Part shown: positions 38,334-46,750 of the stretch, piece by piece
Numbering within the stretch: position 1 is the stretch's first letter
Layout: each line of letters begins with the position of its first letter
Source of the DNA: Simiduia sp. 21SJ11W-1
GTDB taxonomy: Bacteria; Pseudomonadota; Gammaproteobacteria; Pseudomonadales; Cellvibrionaceae
DNA length: 64,000 nucleotides
Reading direction: 5' to 3'
Assembly (NCBI RefSeq): GCF_024138675.1
Contig: NZ_CP090959.1
Span: 868,001 to 932,000 of the forward strand
The notes under the pieces: generated by a model
The model's database searches: none
Told to the model about the DNA's origin: nothing
What the model saw: the letters and a program-made list of their open reading frames with translations, nothing else
Program-made: the position numbers and the translations under genes

Positions 38334-38546
38334 CCGTTACAAATCAAATACTTTTGTTTCAGAGGCAATGTAAAAAGCCTTTGGTGTACTGCAAGCCAGA
38401 TATAAAAAGCCGGCTAATCGCCAATGTTGTCCCATAGTTTAAGTCTCCATGGAAGGCGTCCATGCGGGTGACGGTCACAAACTCCGCCCCATATTCCATG
38501 CCTGTAGATTTGTTGGACAGCAGTGGGGTAATCGCCGGCTTTACCG

Positions 38547-39716
38547 CTAAACGTAAAAATCTTTAAGCGGTGGGAAGCCATTAAACTCAACGGCTGAATA
38601 GCTTGTGGTATAGGCACCGGTTGAAAGCCAGTACATGCGATCCCCAATGGCCAGGTTGAGGGGCAGGCCGTAGAGGTAGTTTTCGTACATGATGTCGGCG
38701 CTGTCGCAGGTTGGGCCTGCAATAACCGCTTCTTCCAGCTCGCCCGTCTTTTCTACATAAATCGGGTACTTGATGGATTCATCCATCGTTTCGATCAGGC
38801 CAGAGAATTTACCCACATCGGTAAAAATCCAACGGTTTAACGCAGTGTGCGATTTTTTGGAAATCAGCACCACTTCACTGACCAAAATGCCCGCATTGGC
38901 TACCAGCGAGCGGCCGGGCTCTAGAATAATTTCAGGCATGTCATCGCCAAAATCTTCTTCCAAAAAGCGCGTAATTTCTTCAGCGTAGGTTGTCAGGCTG
39001 TTGGCCTTGGTTACATAGTTTGCCGGAAAGCCGCCGCCCATGTTGATCATCTTCAATTCAATGCCATCTTCTTCTTTCAGGCGTTCGAAAATAACCTTGG
39101 CCTTGCCAATGGCTGCATCCCACACGCCGATGTCGCGCTGCTGAGAGCCCACATGGAATGAAATGCCGTAGGGCGTGAGGCCCAGATCGCGAGCCATTAC
39201 CAGCAAATCCATTGCCATGTCGGTTTGGCAGCCGAATTTGCGTGAAAGCGGCCAGTCTGCGGTTTGTGAGCCTTCCGTTAAAATGCGAACGTACACTTTG
39301 GAGCCGGGTGCTGCTTTGGCGATGTTGCGCAGGTCTGCCTCTGAATCTGTGGCAAACAGGCGAATGCCTTTATCGTAAAAGTAGCGGATGTCTTTGCTCT
39401 TTTTAATGGTGTTGCCAAAGCTGATGCGCTCGGGGCCTACGCCGTGCTTCATGACTTTGTCTAATTCATAAATAGAGGCAATGTCGAAGTTTGAGCCTTT
39501 GTTGTTTAGCAGGGCAATTAATTCATCGGCGGGGTTGGCTTTTACGGCGTAGTAAATTTTGGCAACGGGAAAGCCTGCAACCAAATCGTCGTAGTGCGTT
39601 TCAACGGTGGCTTTATCGATCACAACAAACGGGGTTTCCTGTGTGTCGGCCAGGGTTTTTATGCGTTGGAAGGCTTCGGGTGAAAAGTAATCGTTGACGT
39701 CGATTCGCTGTTGCAT
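38547..39716 (-). CDS. speC: Ornithine (lysine/ornithine) decarboxylase, alanine-racemase fold
   Basis: This PLP enzyme decarboxylates ornithine to putrescine in polyamine synthesis. It follows Pseudomonas SpeC closely: FVVID, Lys59 (PLP Schiff base) in KIYYAVKANP, SNFDIASIYELDKVMKHGVG, GISFHVGSQQRD, MINMGGGFPANY, EPGRSLVANAG and GPTCDSADIMYENYLYGLPL, then STGAYTTSYSAVEFNGFPPL. 389 residues. The ATG at MQQRIDVNDY matches the family start; the longer frame adds 19 residues. Transcribed alone. The upstream 338 bases (39717-40054) hold its promoter and no gene that I accept. Confidence 0.95.
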   Translation of the reverse strand: MQQRIDVNDYFSPEAFQRIKTLADTQETPFVVIDKATVETHYDDLVAGFPVAKIYYAVKANPADELIALLNNKGSNFDIASIYELDKVMKHGVGPERISFGNTIKKSKDIRYFYDKGIRLFATDSEADLRNIAKAAPGSKVYVRILTEGSQTADWPLSRKFGCQTDMAMDLLVMARDLGLTPYGISFHVGSQQRDIGVWDAAIGKAKVIFERLKEEDGIELKMINMGGGFPANYVTKANSLTTYAEEITRFLEEDFGDDMPEIILEPGRSLVANAGILVSEVVLISKKSHTALNRWIFTDVGKFSGLIETMDESIKYPIYVEKTGELEEAVIAGPTCDSADIMYENYLYGLPLNLAIGDRMYWLSTGAYTTSYSAVEFNGFPPLKDFYV

Positions 39717-39983
39717 GCTGGTAGTCGCTCCAATTTTGGTGAACTTTGAGACACTGTGTAATGGTTGCGGCAAGCCGAAACCAGTAAACGCCCGAGAATG
39801 GTGCAGGGGGCCTGCTAACTCTCTATCCGTATCCTCACTTGGGCTGCTGAAAAATCAGCGTATCAGCTGTGGGTGGAGCGTGCCAGCATGGACGTTTGAG
39901 GTGGCGAAAGTTAAGACCAATTTTTTACCCGGTCAAGAAAAAACATGCAAGTGGAACCAAATAAAATAATCCTTCGGTTTTGC

Positions 39984-40006
39984 GCGCTGCCCCGCAGCGC
40001 TACAAT
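39984..40006 (+). promoter_or_regulatory. Hairpin and possible -10 element upstream of the MgtC-family gene
   Basis: GCGCTGC-CCC-GCAGCGC is a perfect 7-bp hairpin (39984-40000), directly followed by TACAAT (40001-40006), a good -10 match 48 bases before the ATG. A TTGCGC at 39980 is a possible but closely spaced -35. The hairpin over the promoter spacer could be an operator. Confidence 0.4.
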
Positions 40007-40054
40007 AGGTATTGCGGCCTGTGTACCGGGCTTTAAACAATAATAGGAGGTGGC

Positions 40055-40552
40055 ATGGATTGGCAGCTAATACTGGGTATAGCGCCATTTGATTGGGCAG
40101 CCGTAGGTACGGCATTGGCCAGTGGTGGGGTGATTGGCTTGGAGCGCCAGCTGAGGGGCAAGCCTGTGGGTATTCGCACCTCTATTTTAATAGTGTTGGG
40201 CACCTATATTTTTATCACCGCGTCTATGAGTGTGTCGTCGCATATGACGGATCCGTCGCGGATTATTGGCCAGGTGATTACCGGTGTGGGCTTTTTGGGG
40301 GCGGGTGTGATGCTTGCGCGCAAGGGTGTGGTGTTGGGGGTTACATCGGCCGCAGCCATTTGGGTGCTTTCTGCCATTGGCGTGTGCATTGCCATTGGTA
40401 AATTATTTGTGGCGTTCAAGTTCAGTGTGCTGGTGGTGTTTATTCTTTCCGGTGTGGACTTCCTGGAAAGCTATTCGCAGGCGTTTTCACGGGGCGTATA
40501 CCAGCATGTGCGCAATTTAATTGGCAAAGAACGCAAGTACGACGACGATTAG
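40055..40552 (+). CDS. MgtC/SapB-family membrane protein
   Basis: This 165-residue inner-membrane protein has four to five hydrophobic helices. Signature segments are ASGGVIGLERQLRGKPVGIRT, the family motif with Glu and Arg, and GVGFLGAGVMLARKGVVLGVT. The C-terminal soluble tail after residue 140 is short and charged, so it is a minimal MgtC without the extra ACT-like domain. Relatives aid growth at low Mg2+ or modulate the F1Fo ATPase; the role here is inferred. AGGAGGT precedes the ATG by 5 bases, a strong ribosome-binding site. Confidence 0.9.
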   Translation: MDWQLILGIAPFDWAAVGTALASGGVIGLERQLRGKPVGIRTSILIVLGTYIFITASMSVSSHMTDPSRIIGQVITGVGFLGAGVMLARKGVVLGVTSAAAIWVLSAIGVCIAIGKLFVAFKFSVLVVFILSGVDFLESYSQAFSRGVYQHVRNLIGKERKYDDD

Positions 40553-40600
40553 CGCGTGATTCAAGGTGGCGCTTGCAGGTGCGGCTAGAGGTACTTCGGC

Positions 40601-41326
40601 TTAAGCCGGTGCGTGGGTGCCAATGGGCGCGCGGGTGGCGGCAAGCGTTGGCCCGATGGCGCTGAACTTGTGGCCCACCCATTGGAAACCTTCGGGTTTG
40701 ACCGGGTAGGGTGTGGCAAGGCTCAAGTGCAGCGGTGGTTGCTCTTGCAGCCGGGTGTGGTACAGCCACAAACCTTCATTGCATTCGCTGGTGGCTGCAA
40801 AGCGCTGCTGGCGCAGCAGTTTGGTGCCCAATGGCAGGTGGCTGGCTTTCACCACTGCCTCGCATTGGGTCCAGCGTTCAAAAAAAGCCGGCTGTAATTG
40901 ATCTTGATGGCGGTTGAGCCAGTCTGCCCCGAAGCTGTGCTCGGCCAAGCGCGCAAGGTTTGGCCTGTCTCTTTCGGTTTCGATATCAATGCCTACTTTT
41001 AAGGTGGGCGTGTGTTCGTTTTGCAGCACCAAAAGCGCCAGCCAGCCTTTGCAGTGCGACAGGCTGGTAATCAAGCCCGGCACGTCTGCAAAAATGGGCG
41101 GAGATTTTTCCGGTTGACGAATTTCAAAGCTGACCGGCGCCCGGCCGGTTAAATAACCTACCGCTAAGCGTATCAGCCAGTGGCCGCGCAAAAATTCAGT
41201 GCGCCTGGCCTCTGAACCCATGGCAACATAGCGGGCTATTTCATCTTCACCGAGCCAGGTGTTGGGTGCCGGCCAATTGTCGAGCGTTGCCTGTTGGGCA
41301 ATGAAGAATTGAATGTCCGCTGGCAA
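40601..41326 (-). CDS. 4'-phosphopantetheinyl transferase superfamily protein
   Basis: PPTases move phosphopantetheine from CoA to the Ser of carrier proteins. The 241-residue Sfp-like protein shows LSHCKGWLALLV, the Mg-binding GIDIE (in KVGIDIETERD) and FFERWTQCEAVVKAS, matching W(S/T)xxEAxxK. A TTG start at 41326 with AGGGAG 6 bases upstream seems best; a TTG 87 bases earlier would add 29 residues, and no ATG is available near the 5' end. It lies about 1 kb upstream of the aryl polyene cluster and is the likely activator of its two ACPs, although on the other strand. Confidence 0.87.
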   Translation of the reverse strand: MPADIQFFIAQQATLDNWPAPNTWLGEDEIARYVAMGSEARRTEFLRGHWLIRLAVGYLTGRAPVSFEIRQPEKSPPIFADVPGLITSLSHCKGWLALLVLQNEHTPTLKVGIDIETERDRPNLARLAEHSFGADWLNRHQDQLQPAFFERWTQCEAVVKASHLPLGTKLLRQQRFAATSECNEGLWLYHTRLQEQPPLHLSLATPYPVKPEGFQWVGHKFSAIGPTLAATRAPIGTHAPA

Positions 41327-41495
41327 TGGGGGCTCCCTGTGGTATAACGCTGTGGGCGGCGGTGTGTGGTTGGCGCGTAAATTTGTAACGCGGCGCTGCC
41401 TGTCATTTGGCAAATTATAGCGTCTTTTTCCCCGGGGTTTGCTAGGTCAATGCGTACGGGCGAGCGCTGGTTAACATGCATACAAGGAGATTTTT

Positions 41496-42071
41496 ATGAA
41501 GCGATTGATGTGGGTGGTTTTGGGCTGTATGGCGTCGCAGTGGGCGTGGGCCGATTGGGCGCTGGATGCCAAGGCGTCATCTGTGCAATTTGTGTCTGTC
41601 AAAAATGCAGCCGTGACTGAAGTTCACCACTTCACCCAGCTCACAGGCGCGATGAATGACGCCGGTGAGGCAACGCTGAATATTGATCTCGCCTCAGTGG
41701 AAACAGGCATTGCCATTCGCAATGAGCGCATGCAGAAAATGCTGTTTAACACTGCCAAGTTTGCCTCGGCCCAAGTGGCGGCAAAGGTGGATTTAAAAGC
41801 TTTGGCGCTAAAGCCCGGTGAATTTCTGGATATCGACCAGCCGCTCACCCTCACGCTGCACGGCACCAGTAAAACCCTGAGTGCGCGCTGCCGGGTAACG
41901 GCTTTGGCAGGTGGCGGCTACAGCGTAGTGAGCCTGGCGCCGGTGCTGGTACAGGCTGCGGATTTTGGCCTGGCGGCCGGTGTGCAGGCGCTGCAGGCTG
42001 TGGCCAAGCTGAGCTCCATTGCCACCCAGGTGCCTGTACAAGTGGCGTTGGTGTACCGCCCGAACGCCTGA
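41496..42071 (+). CDS. YceI-family periplasmic lipid-binding protein
   Basis: The 191-residue protein has a signal peptide (MKRLMWVVLGCMASQWAWA) followed by a lipocalin-like YceI fold: DWALDAKASSVQFVSVKN, TLNIDLASVETGIAIRNERM and LTLTLHGTSKT. YceI proteins bind polyisoprenoid or other lipids in the periplasm. AAGGAGA lies before the ATG. It stands between the PPTase and the aryl polyene cluster; a link to pigment transport is possible but unproven. The 258 bases after it (42072-42329) appear gene-free and probably hold the cluster promoter. Confidence 0.88.
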   Translation: MKRLMWVVLGCMASQWAWADWALDAKASSVQFVSVKNAAVTEVHHFTQLTGAMNDAGEATLNIDLASVETGIAIRNERMQKMLFNTAKFASAQVAAKVDLKALALKPGEFLDIDQPLTLTLHGTSKTLSARCRVTALAGGGYSVVSLAPVLVQAADFGLAAGVQALQAVAKLSSIATQVPVQVALVYRPNA

Positions 42072-42329
42072 TTTATAGCCTTTGCCAAGCTGTGTGCCAA
42101 AGTCTGCTAAATTGCAGGCTTTGGCACTTTTCCTGCCCACTTATACCCCCTCGATCCAGCTGTTTTTCTCCCCGAAATGCCCTGTGTCGCCGCTTTTAAT
42201 TCTCCCGCCCTAAAATAATCTGCCTGACTTGACGTTCACGGGTTCACATCGCTTTCCGCACGGCCGTTCAACTTGTAAAATGGCGGGTTTTGTATCGCCC
42301 TAAATGTGAGGGTGTTTTCGGGGAATTGC

Positions 42330-43070
42330 GTGGCGGAATCAGCGGCAGAGCAGGCACAGGGTATTGCGGTGGCGGTAAGCCAGTGGAATGCGTGGCTGCC
42401 TGGCATTCAAGGCGTAGAGGCCTGTCGCCAGTGGGCTGCCGGGCAACTGGCCCCGAATAATGCCGAACAACCCGATGTGACTGCGGTGCCCGCCATGATG
42501 CGCCGGCGCTTGAATGGGGTGGGTCGCCAAGTGGCCGCCGTCAGCTGGGATATGATTGCCGAGGGGTCTACAGAGCCCATGGTGTTTGCCTCCCGCCACG
42601 GTGATCAGGGCCGCACCCTGCAGCTTATGGGAGAGCTTAATGCTGGTGAACCCTTGTCGCCTGCGGCTTTCAGCATGTCGGTACACAATGCCGTAGCCGG
42701 CGTGCTCTCCATCGCCAAGAAAGCCCGCGGGCCCATGACCGCCCTTGCCGCCCATGATCAGCTGGTTTCATCGGCGGTGCTTGAGGCCTGGGGCCAGTTG
42801 ATGGCTGGCGCGGCCTCGGTTTTGGTGGTGATTTACGATCAGCCCCTGCCGGAGGCCTATGGCGCAAGCGAGCCCCTGCCTGCCTATGCACTGACGATGC
42901 GGCTTAGGCGGGCTGCCCATAATGAAGCTATGTGCTTGCAAGGGAATTGGGAGCAGGCGAGTTGCGCGCCCGGGTTAGACGATGGATTGGCGTGGCTGCG
43001 TTGGTTGGCGAGCGATCAGCCTGCGCTTACGCTCGAAGGTGAGTTGCAGAGATGGCACTGGAAAAAGTAG
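42330..43070 (+). CDS. apeC: Beta-ketoacyl synthase chain-length-factor-like protein (ApeC)
   Basis: This is a half-length thiolase-fold protein (PF13723 type) of 246 residues that in aryl polyene systems pairs with the ketosynthase ApeO. SQWNAWLPGI is the usual N-terminal feature and AFSMSVHNAVAGVLSIAKKA the conserved core. It lacks the active-site Cys of a true ketosynthase, as expected for a chain-length factor. I chose GTG with GGGGA five bases upstream; an earlier GTG would add eight residues. First gene of the pigment operon; the next gene overlaps it by 19 bases. Confidence 0.88.
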   Translation: MAESAAEQAQGIAVAVSQWNAWLPGIQGVEACRQWAAGQLAPNNAEQPDVTAVPAMMRRRLNGVGRQVAAVSWDMIAEGSTEPMVFASRHGDQGRTLQLMGELNAGEPLSPAAFSMSVHNAVAGVLSIAKKARGPMTALAAHDQLVSSAVLEAWGQLMAGAASVLVVIYDQPLPEAYGASEPLPAYALTMRLRRAAHNEAMCLQGNWEQASCAPGLDDGLAWLRWLASDQPALTLEGELQRWHWKK

Positions 43071-43861
43071 GCCAAAAAATCAACTGGTGCTGGCGGTTAG
43101 TGGCTACCGGGTTTAGTTTCACCCTGTTCGGCGTGGGCGGGCTCATTGTGCCCTTGTACGCCGTACCTTGGCTGCTGATGACCCGCGCAGGCGAGGTCCG
43201 CGAGCGCCGGGCGCGCTGGCTTGTGCACATTCACTTCCGCTTTTTTATCAACATGATGCGCGCATTGGGCATCATGACCTATTCACTGCAAGGCTTAGAG
43301 CGGCTGAAGGCGCCCGGGCAGTTGATTCTGGCTAATCACCCGTCGCTTGTGGACGTGGTGTTGTTGATTGGCCTGTTGCCACGGGCCGATTGTGTGGTGA
43401 AGGGGGGCTTGTTGCGCAACCCGTTTATGCGCACGGTCATTAAGCTTGCCGGCTACATTGCCAATGACAATCCCGAGCAAGTGCTGCAAGATGCTCGGGC
43501 GTCGCTCGCGCGGGGTAATAGCCTGATTATTTTCCCCGAGGGTACGCGCACAGTGCCAGGCCAGCGGCTGAAACTGCAGCGCGGCGCCGCCAACGTGGCC
43601 TTGCGGTTGAATTTACCCATTCGCCCGGTGGTGATAGTGGTAACGCCGCCCACGCTAACCAAGTATGTGCCCTGGTATAAGATCCCGCCCACTGGGCCGT
43701 TTCACATGGCGCTGGCGGTAAAGCCTCAGCTTGCGCCGGGCGAATTAGAAATGCAGGCAGACATACCCGCCAGTTTGGCTGCCAGGCAATTAACCAAGCG
43801 ATTAGAACAATATTTTACCGAGGAATTGACCCACTATGCGGGCGCTAGAGCAAGAACTTAA
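43052..43861 (+). CDS. apeD: Lysophospholipid-type acyltransferase (ApeD)
   Basis: This 269-residue PlsC-family acyltransferase has N-terminal hydrophobic helices (about 15-45), the catalytic HX4D in LANHPSLVDVV and the substrate-binding FPEGTR in LIIFPEGTRTVPG. In APE clusters it is thought to help attach the polyene to a membrane lipid. Its start lies inside apeC and its end overlaps the first ACP gene by 26 bases, so the three are translationally coupled. Confidence 0.9.
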   Translation: MALEKVGQKINWCWRLVATGFSFTLFGVGGLIVPLYAVPWLLMTRAGEVRERRARWLVHIHFRFFINMMRALGIMTYSLQGLERLKAPGQLILANHPSLVDVVLLIGLLPRADCVVKGGLLRNPFMRTVIKLAGYIANDNPEQVLQDARASLARGNSLIIFPEGTRTVPGQRLKLQRGAANVALRLNLPIRPVVIVVTPPTLTKYVPWYKIPPTGPFHMALAVKPQLAPGELEMQADIPASLAARQLTKRLEQYFTEELTHYAGARART

Positions 43862-44096
43862 GCAGCTGATTATCGACACCCTGGATCTGGAAGATATTAC
43901 AGCCGATGACATAGTGTCAGACGAGCCGTTATTTCTGGAGGGCCTGGGGCTGGATTCCATCGACGCCCTGGAGCTGGGTTTGGCGTTGCAAAAAACCTAC
44001 GGTGTAAAGCTCGATTCAGATTCAGAAGAAACCCGCCAGCATTTTGCCTCGGTCACGGCGTTGGCCAAATTCGTAGAATCTGCGAGGGCCAATTAA
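43836..44096 (+). CDS. apeE: Acyl carrier protein 1 (ApeE)
   Basis: This 86-residue acidic four-helix protein carries the phosphopantetheine Ser41 in GLGLDSIDALELG. It would hold the starter or growing polyene chain. The start lies within the acyltransferase gene. The second ACP follows with a one-base overlap. Likely activated by the PPTase at 40601. Confidence 0.96.
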   Translation: MRALEQELKQLIIDTLDLEDITADDIVSDEPLFLEGLGLDSIDALELGLALQKTYGVKLDSDSEETRQHFASVTALAKFVESARAN

Positions 44097-44341
44097 TGGA
44101 AACCCGTGAAGAAATTTTTGCAACCATCCAAAATATTATGGTTGATATGTTTGAACTTGATGCCGCCGAGGTTACCCTGGAGGCACACCTCTACGATGAT
44201 CTGGATATTGATTCCATCGATGCCGTAGACATGGTGGTTGAGCTTAAAAACCTCACCGGTAAAAAAATCAAACCCGACGATTTTAAAGCCGTGCGCACTG
44301 TGTCAGATGTTGTGGATGTTGTTGAAACTCTTGTGAAGTAA
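44096..44341 (+). CDS. apeF: Acyl carrier protein 2 (ApeF)
   Basis: This 81-residue ACP has the phosphopantetheine Ser40 in DLDIDSIDAVDMV. It differs enough from ApeE to suggest a division of labour. In the studied Xenorhabdus system one ACP takes the aryl starter and the other the elongating chain, as I recall. TAATG overlap with ApeE. Confidence 0.96.
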   Translation: METREEIFATIQNIMVDMFELDAAEVTLEAHLYDDLDIDSIDAVDMVVELKNLTGKKIKPDDFKAVRTVSDVVDVVETLVK

Positions 44342-44345
44342 ATCC

Positions 44346-44963
44346 ATGAGCAGCCTCGGAAAAGGGATCTTTGCGGGCTTGAGCTTGCTATACCCTTTTG
44401 CCATCTATTTTGGTGCGCAAACCTTCTCTCCCCGTTACCTGGTATTGGTGCTGTTATGCCTGGCGTTACTGCGCTGGTTTGGCAGTACGCCCTTTCCCGG
44501 CTGGTTGCAGGCCGTGTGGCTGGGCCTGGTGGCGTTGCTGGCGGCATTCTCACTCTGGGCCGATAGCCTTCTTGGGTTGCTGGTATACCCGGTGGCCATC
44601 AACCTGAGTTTGTTGCTGTTATTTGGCGCAAGCCTGTTGCAGGAGCAAACATTGGTGGAGCGCCTAGCGCGCCTGCAAGACCCAAATTTGCCCGTGGCCG
44701 CCATTGCCTATACCCGCAAGGTAACCTGGGTGTGGTGCGGATTTTTTCTGTTCAATGGTTCCATGGCGGCACTTACCGTGTGGTGGGGCGATCAAGAGCT
44801 GTGGCTTTTGTACAACGGCTTTGTTGCCTATGTACTCATGGGGCTGTTGGCTCTGGTGGAATACCTGGTGCGTTTGCGCCACCAGCGTCGTCACGCGCGC
44901 GGTGTGACCGATGTGGCCACACAGCCTGCACCCACCGGTGACACCGGGAGGCCCAAACCGTGA
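44346..44963 (+). CDS. apeG: COG4648-type membrane protein (ApeG)
   Basis: This 205-residue polytopic inner-membrane protein has about five to six hydrophobic helices (GLSLLYPFAIYFGAQTF, then YLVLVLLCLALLRWFG and others) and a charged C-terminal tail rich in Arg and His. This family is found in APE and related pigment clusters; its function is unknown. Four bases separate it from apeF, and it overlaps apeH by GTGA. Confidence 0.85.
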   Translation: MSSLGKGIFAGLSLLYPFAIYFGAQTFSPRYLVLVLLCLALLRWFGSTPFPGWLQAVWLGLVALLAAFSLWADSLLGLLVYPVAINLSLLLLFGASLLQEQTLVERLARLQDPNLPVAAIAYTRKVTWVWCGFFLFNGSMAALTVWWGDQELWLLYNGFVAYVLMGLLALVEYLVRLRHQRRHARGVTDVATQPAPTGDTGRPKP

Positions 44964-46333
44964 AGCTCTATCAAACCCTGGCTGCGCTGCAGGCGGCACC
45001 TAATGCCACGGTGGCGCACGGTGGCAGTGGTGTGCTTCGCGCAGAGGATTGGCTTGCGCAAGTGGCACGCTGGCGCGCTGCGATAAGCGCGCGCCCGGCA
45101 AGTATAAAGGTGGCTGTATTTCTGGCCGATAGCGCCGAGTTCGCCGCGGCAGTGTTTGCGCTTTGGTCGTGCGGGCGCGAAGTGTGGCTGGCCCCCAATA
45201 ACCTGCCCGCCACCACTGGCCAGTTGCAGGATCGCGTGGATGATTTTGTTGGTGAATTTCCAGCACTCACGCCAGATGTGGCGCCCTTCGCACCGGCGGC
45301 TGATGCATTGCCATTGCCTGCAGGCTGGTGCCTGCCCGCTGCGGCGCGTTTGGTGCTGTTTACCTCAGGCAGTAGCGGTGAGCCCAAGCAGGTAGCCAAG
45401 CAGCTGTGCCAGCTGGCTTTTGAAGTCGAGCAATTAGAGCGCCAGTTCGGTGGGGCGCTTGGGTGTGCGCCGGTGCTGGCCACGGTAAGCCATCAACACA
45501 TATACGGTTTGTTGTTTCGGGTGCTGTGGCCGCTGGCGGCTGGGCGCCCCTTCGCCCGCCAAACTCTGGAGTTTCTGGAAGACCTGCTGCACGTGGATTT
45601 GCAGGCCTTTGTACTGGTATCCAGCCCCACACATCTCGCCCGTTTGCCGCAGCCACTGGCTATTCCCGCTGGCCGCACCAAAATTGTATTCAGCTCGGGC
45701 GCGCCCTTAAGCGCCCGCGCCAGTTACGCGGCCAACAGTTGTTTTGGCAGCGATATCCTGGAGGTGCTGGGGAGCACCGAAACCGGCGGCATTGGTTGGC
45801 GTATCCAGCATGCGCAAGGAGCCTGTTGGCAGCCCTTCGAGGTTGTACAGGTTAAACCTGATGCGGAGTCTGTAATGTTGATTCGCTCGCCGTTTCTGGC
45901 CGCAGATGACTGGTATCGCAGCGCCGATGTAATCCGCCTGCAGGGCACAGGGTTTGAATTGCTGGGGCGTGCCGATCGCATTGTAAAAATTGAAGGCAAG
46001 CGCGTGGCACTAGAACAGCTTGAGCGCACCCTGCTGGCCTCGCCTTGGGTGCAGGATGTGCGCGTGCAGCCGGTTTCTCGCAGCTCACAGGTGGCCGAGC
46101 GCGATGAACTGGTGGTGTTACTGGTGCTGTCGCCAACTGGCGCCAGAGAGCTTGCCACCGAAGGCCGCAAGCAGCTAGTAGCGGCGCTTTCGCAATTGCT
46201 CGCCCAGGTGTTAGAGCGGCCATTGCGCCCCCGGCGCTGGCGCTTTTTAGGGCAGCTGCCGCGCAATAGTCAGGGTAAAATGCGCCTCGCCGATCTGGAT
46301 GCCCTGATCGCCGGGCAACCCCAGGCGGAATAA
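44960..46333 (+). CDS. apeH: AMP-dependent acyl-CoA/ACP ligase (ApeH)
   Basis: ApeH activates the aryl acid with ATP and loads it on an ACP. The 457-residue ANL enzyme has LFTSGSSGEPKQVAKQ (P-loop), EVLGSTETGGIGWR (A5-like), YRSADVIRLQGTGFELLGRADR (A7/A8-like) and the hinge VKIEGKRVALEQLE. The C-terminal Lys is in RNSQGKMRLADL. It starts with GTG overlapping apeG. With the ammonia-lyase downstream, the likely substrate is a cinnamate- or coumarate-type acid. Confidence 0.9.
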   Translation: MKLYQTLAALQAAPNATVAHGGSGVLRAEDWLAQVARWRAAISARPASIKVAVFLADSAEFAAAVFALWSCGREVWLAPNNLPATTGQLQDRVDDFVGEFPALTPDVAPFAPAADALPLPAGWCLPAAARLVLFTSGSSGEPKQVAKQLCQLAFEVEQLERQFGGALGCAPVLATVSHQHIYGLLFRVLWPLAAGRPFARQTLEFLEDLLHVDLQAFVLVSSPTHLARLPQPLAIPAGRTKIVFSSGAPLSARASYAANSCFGSDILEVLGSTETGGIGWRIQHAQGACWQPFEVVQVKPDAESVMLIRSPFLAADDWYRSADVIRLQGTGFELLGRADRIVKIEGKRVALEQLERTLLASPWVQDVRVQPVSRSSQVAERDELVVLLVLSPTGARELATEGRKQLVAALSQLLAQVLERPLRPRRWRFLGQLPRNSQGKMRLADLDALIAGQPQAE

Positions 46334-46378
46334 CAAAAACCACGCATTAGAAAAAGCGCCCAGGCGCCGGAAATCACC

Positions 46379-46750
46379 ATGCAGTCACGCAAGCCCAACA
46401 TTATCAGCGCCCAGGCCCTTGCGCCCAACGAGTGGCAGCTGGTGCTCGATATTCAGCCCACCTTGTTCTGGTTTCAGGGCCACTTTCCCGAGGCGCCCAT
46501 TTTGCCGGGCGTGGTGCAGCTTACCTGGGCACGCGAGCAGGCGCTCAGCCTGTGGCCAGAATCCCGTAACTGGTTGAGCCGGCTTGCGGGCATGGAGGCG
46601 GTTAAATTCCAGCAGGTGATTCGCCCGGGTGATACCGTGCGGCTAACCCTTACCCTTGATGAGGCGCGCAAGCGGCTGGGCTTCAGCTACGTTTGCGCCC
46701 AAAATAACGCCAAAAAATTTGCCTCCGGGCGCATGGTGCCAGCGCAGTGA
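46379..46750 (+). CDS. apeI: Hotdog-fold dehydratase subunit (ApeI)
   Basis: This 123-residue FabA/FabZ-like single hotdog has FQGHFPEAPILPGVVQLTWA, with the conserved His in GHFP. The acidic catalytic residue usual in the following helix (Glu in FabZ, Asp in FabA) appears to be replaced by Thr or Trp, so the subunit may depend on ApeP. It dehydrates beta-hydroxy intermediates of the polyene. Overlaps the next gene by GTGA. Confidence 0.88.
   Translation: MQSRKPNIISAQALAPNEWQLVLDIQPTLFWFQGHFPEAPILPGVVQLTWAREQALSLWPESRNWLSRLAGMEAVKFQQVIRPGDTVRLTLTLDEARKRLGFSYVCAQNNAKKFASGRMVPAQ

Noticed and set aside
38406-38542. AAAGCCGGC/GCCGGCTTT as a terminator of speC
   Set aside because: The arms are 119 bases apart and only the right arm is followed by a short A/T stretch, so a functional terminator stem is unlikely.
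39694-39969. Possible 91-residue gene upstream of speC on the plus strand
   Set aside because: It begins inside speC on the opposite strand, has scattered Cys and Trp, and shows no family resemblance; the region is better read as the speC promoter.
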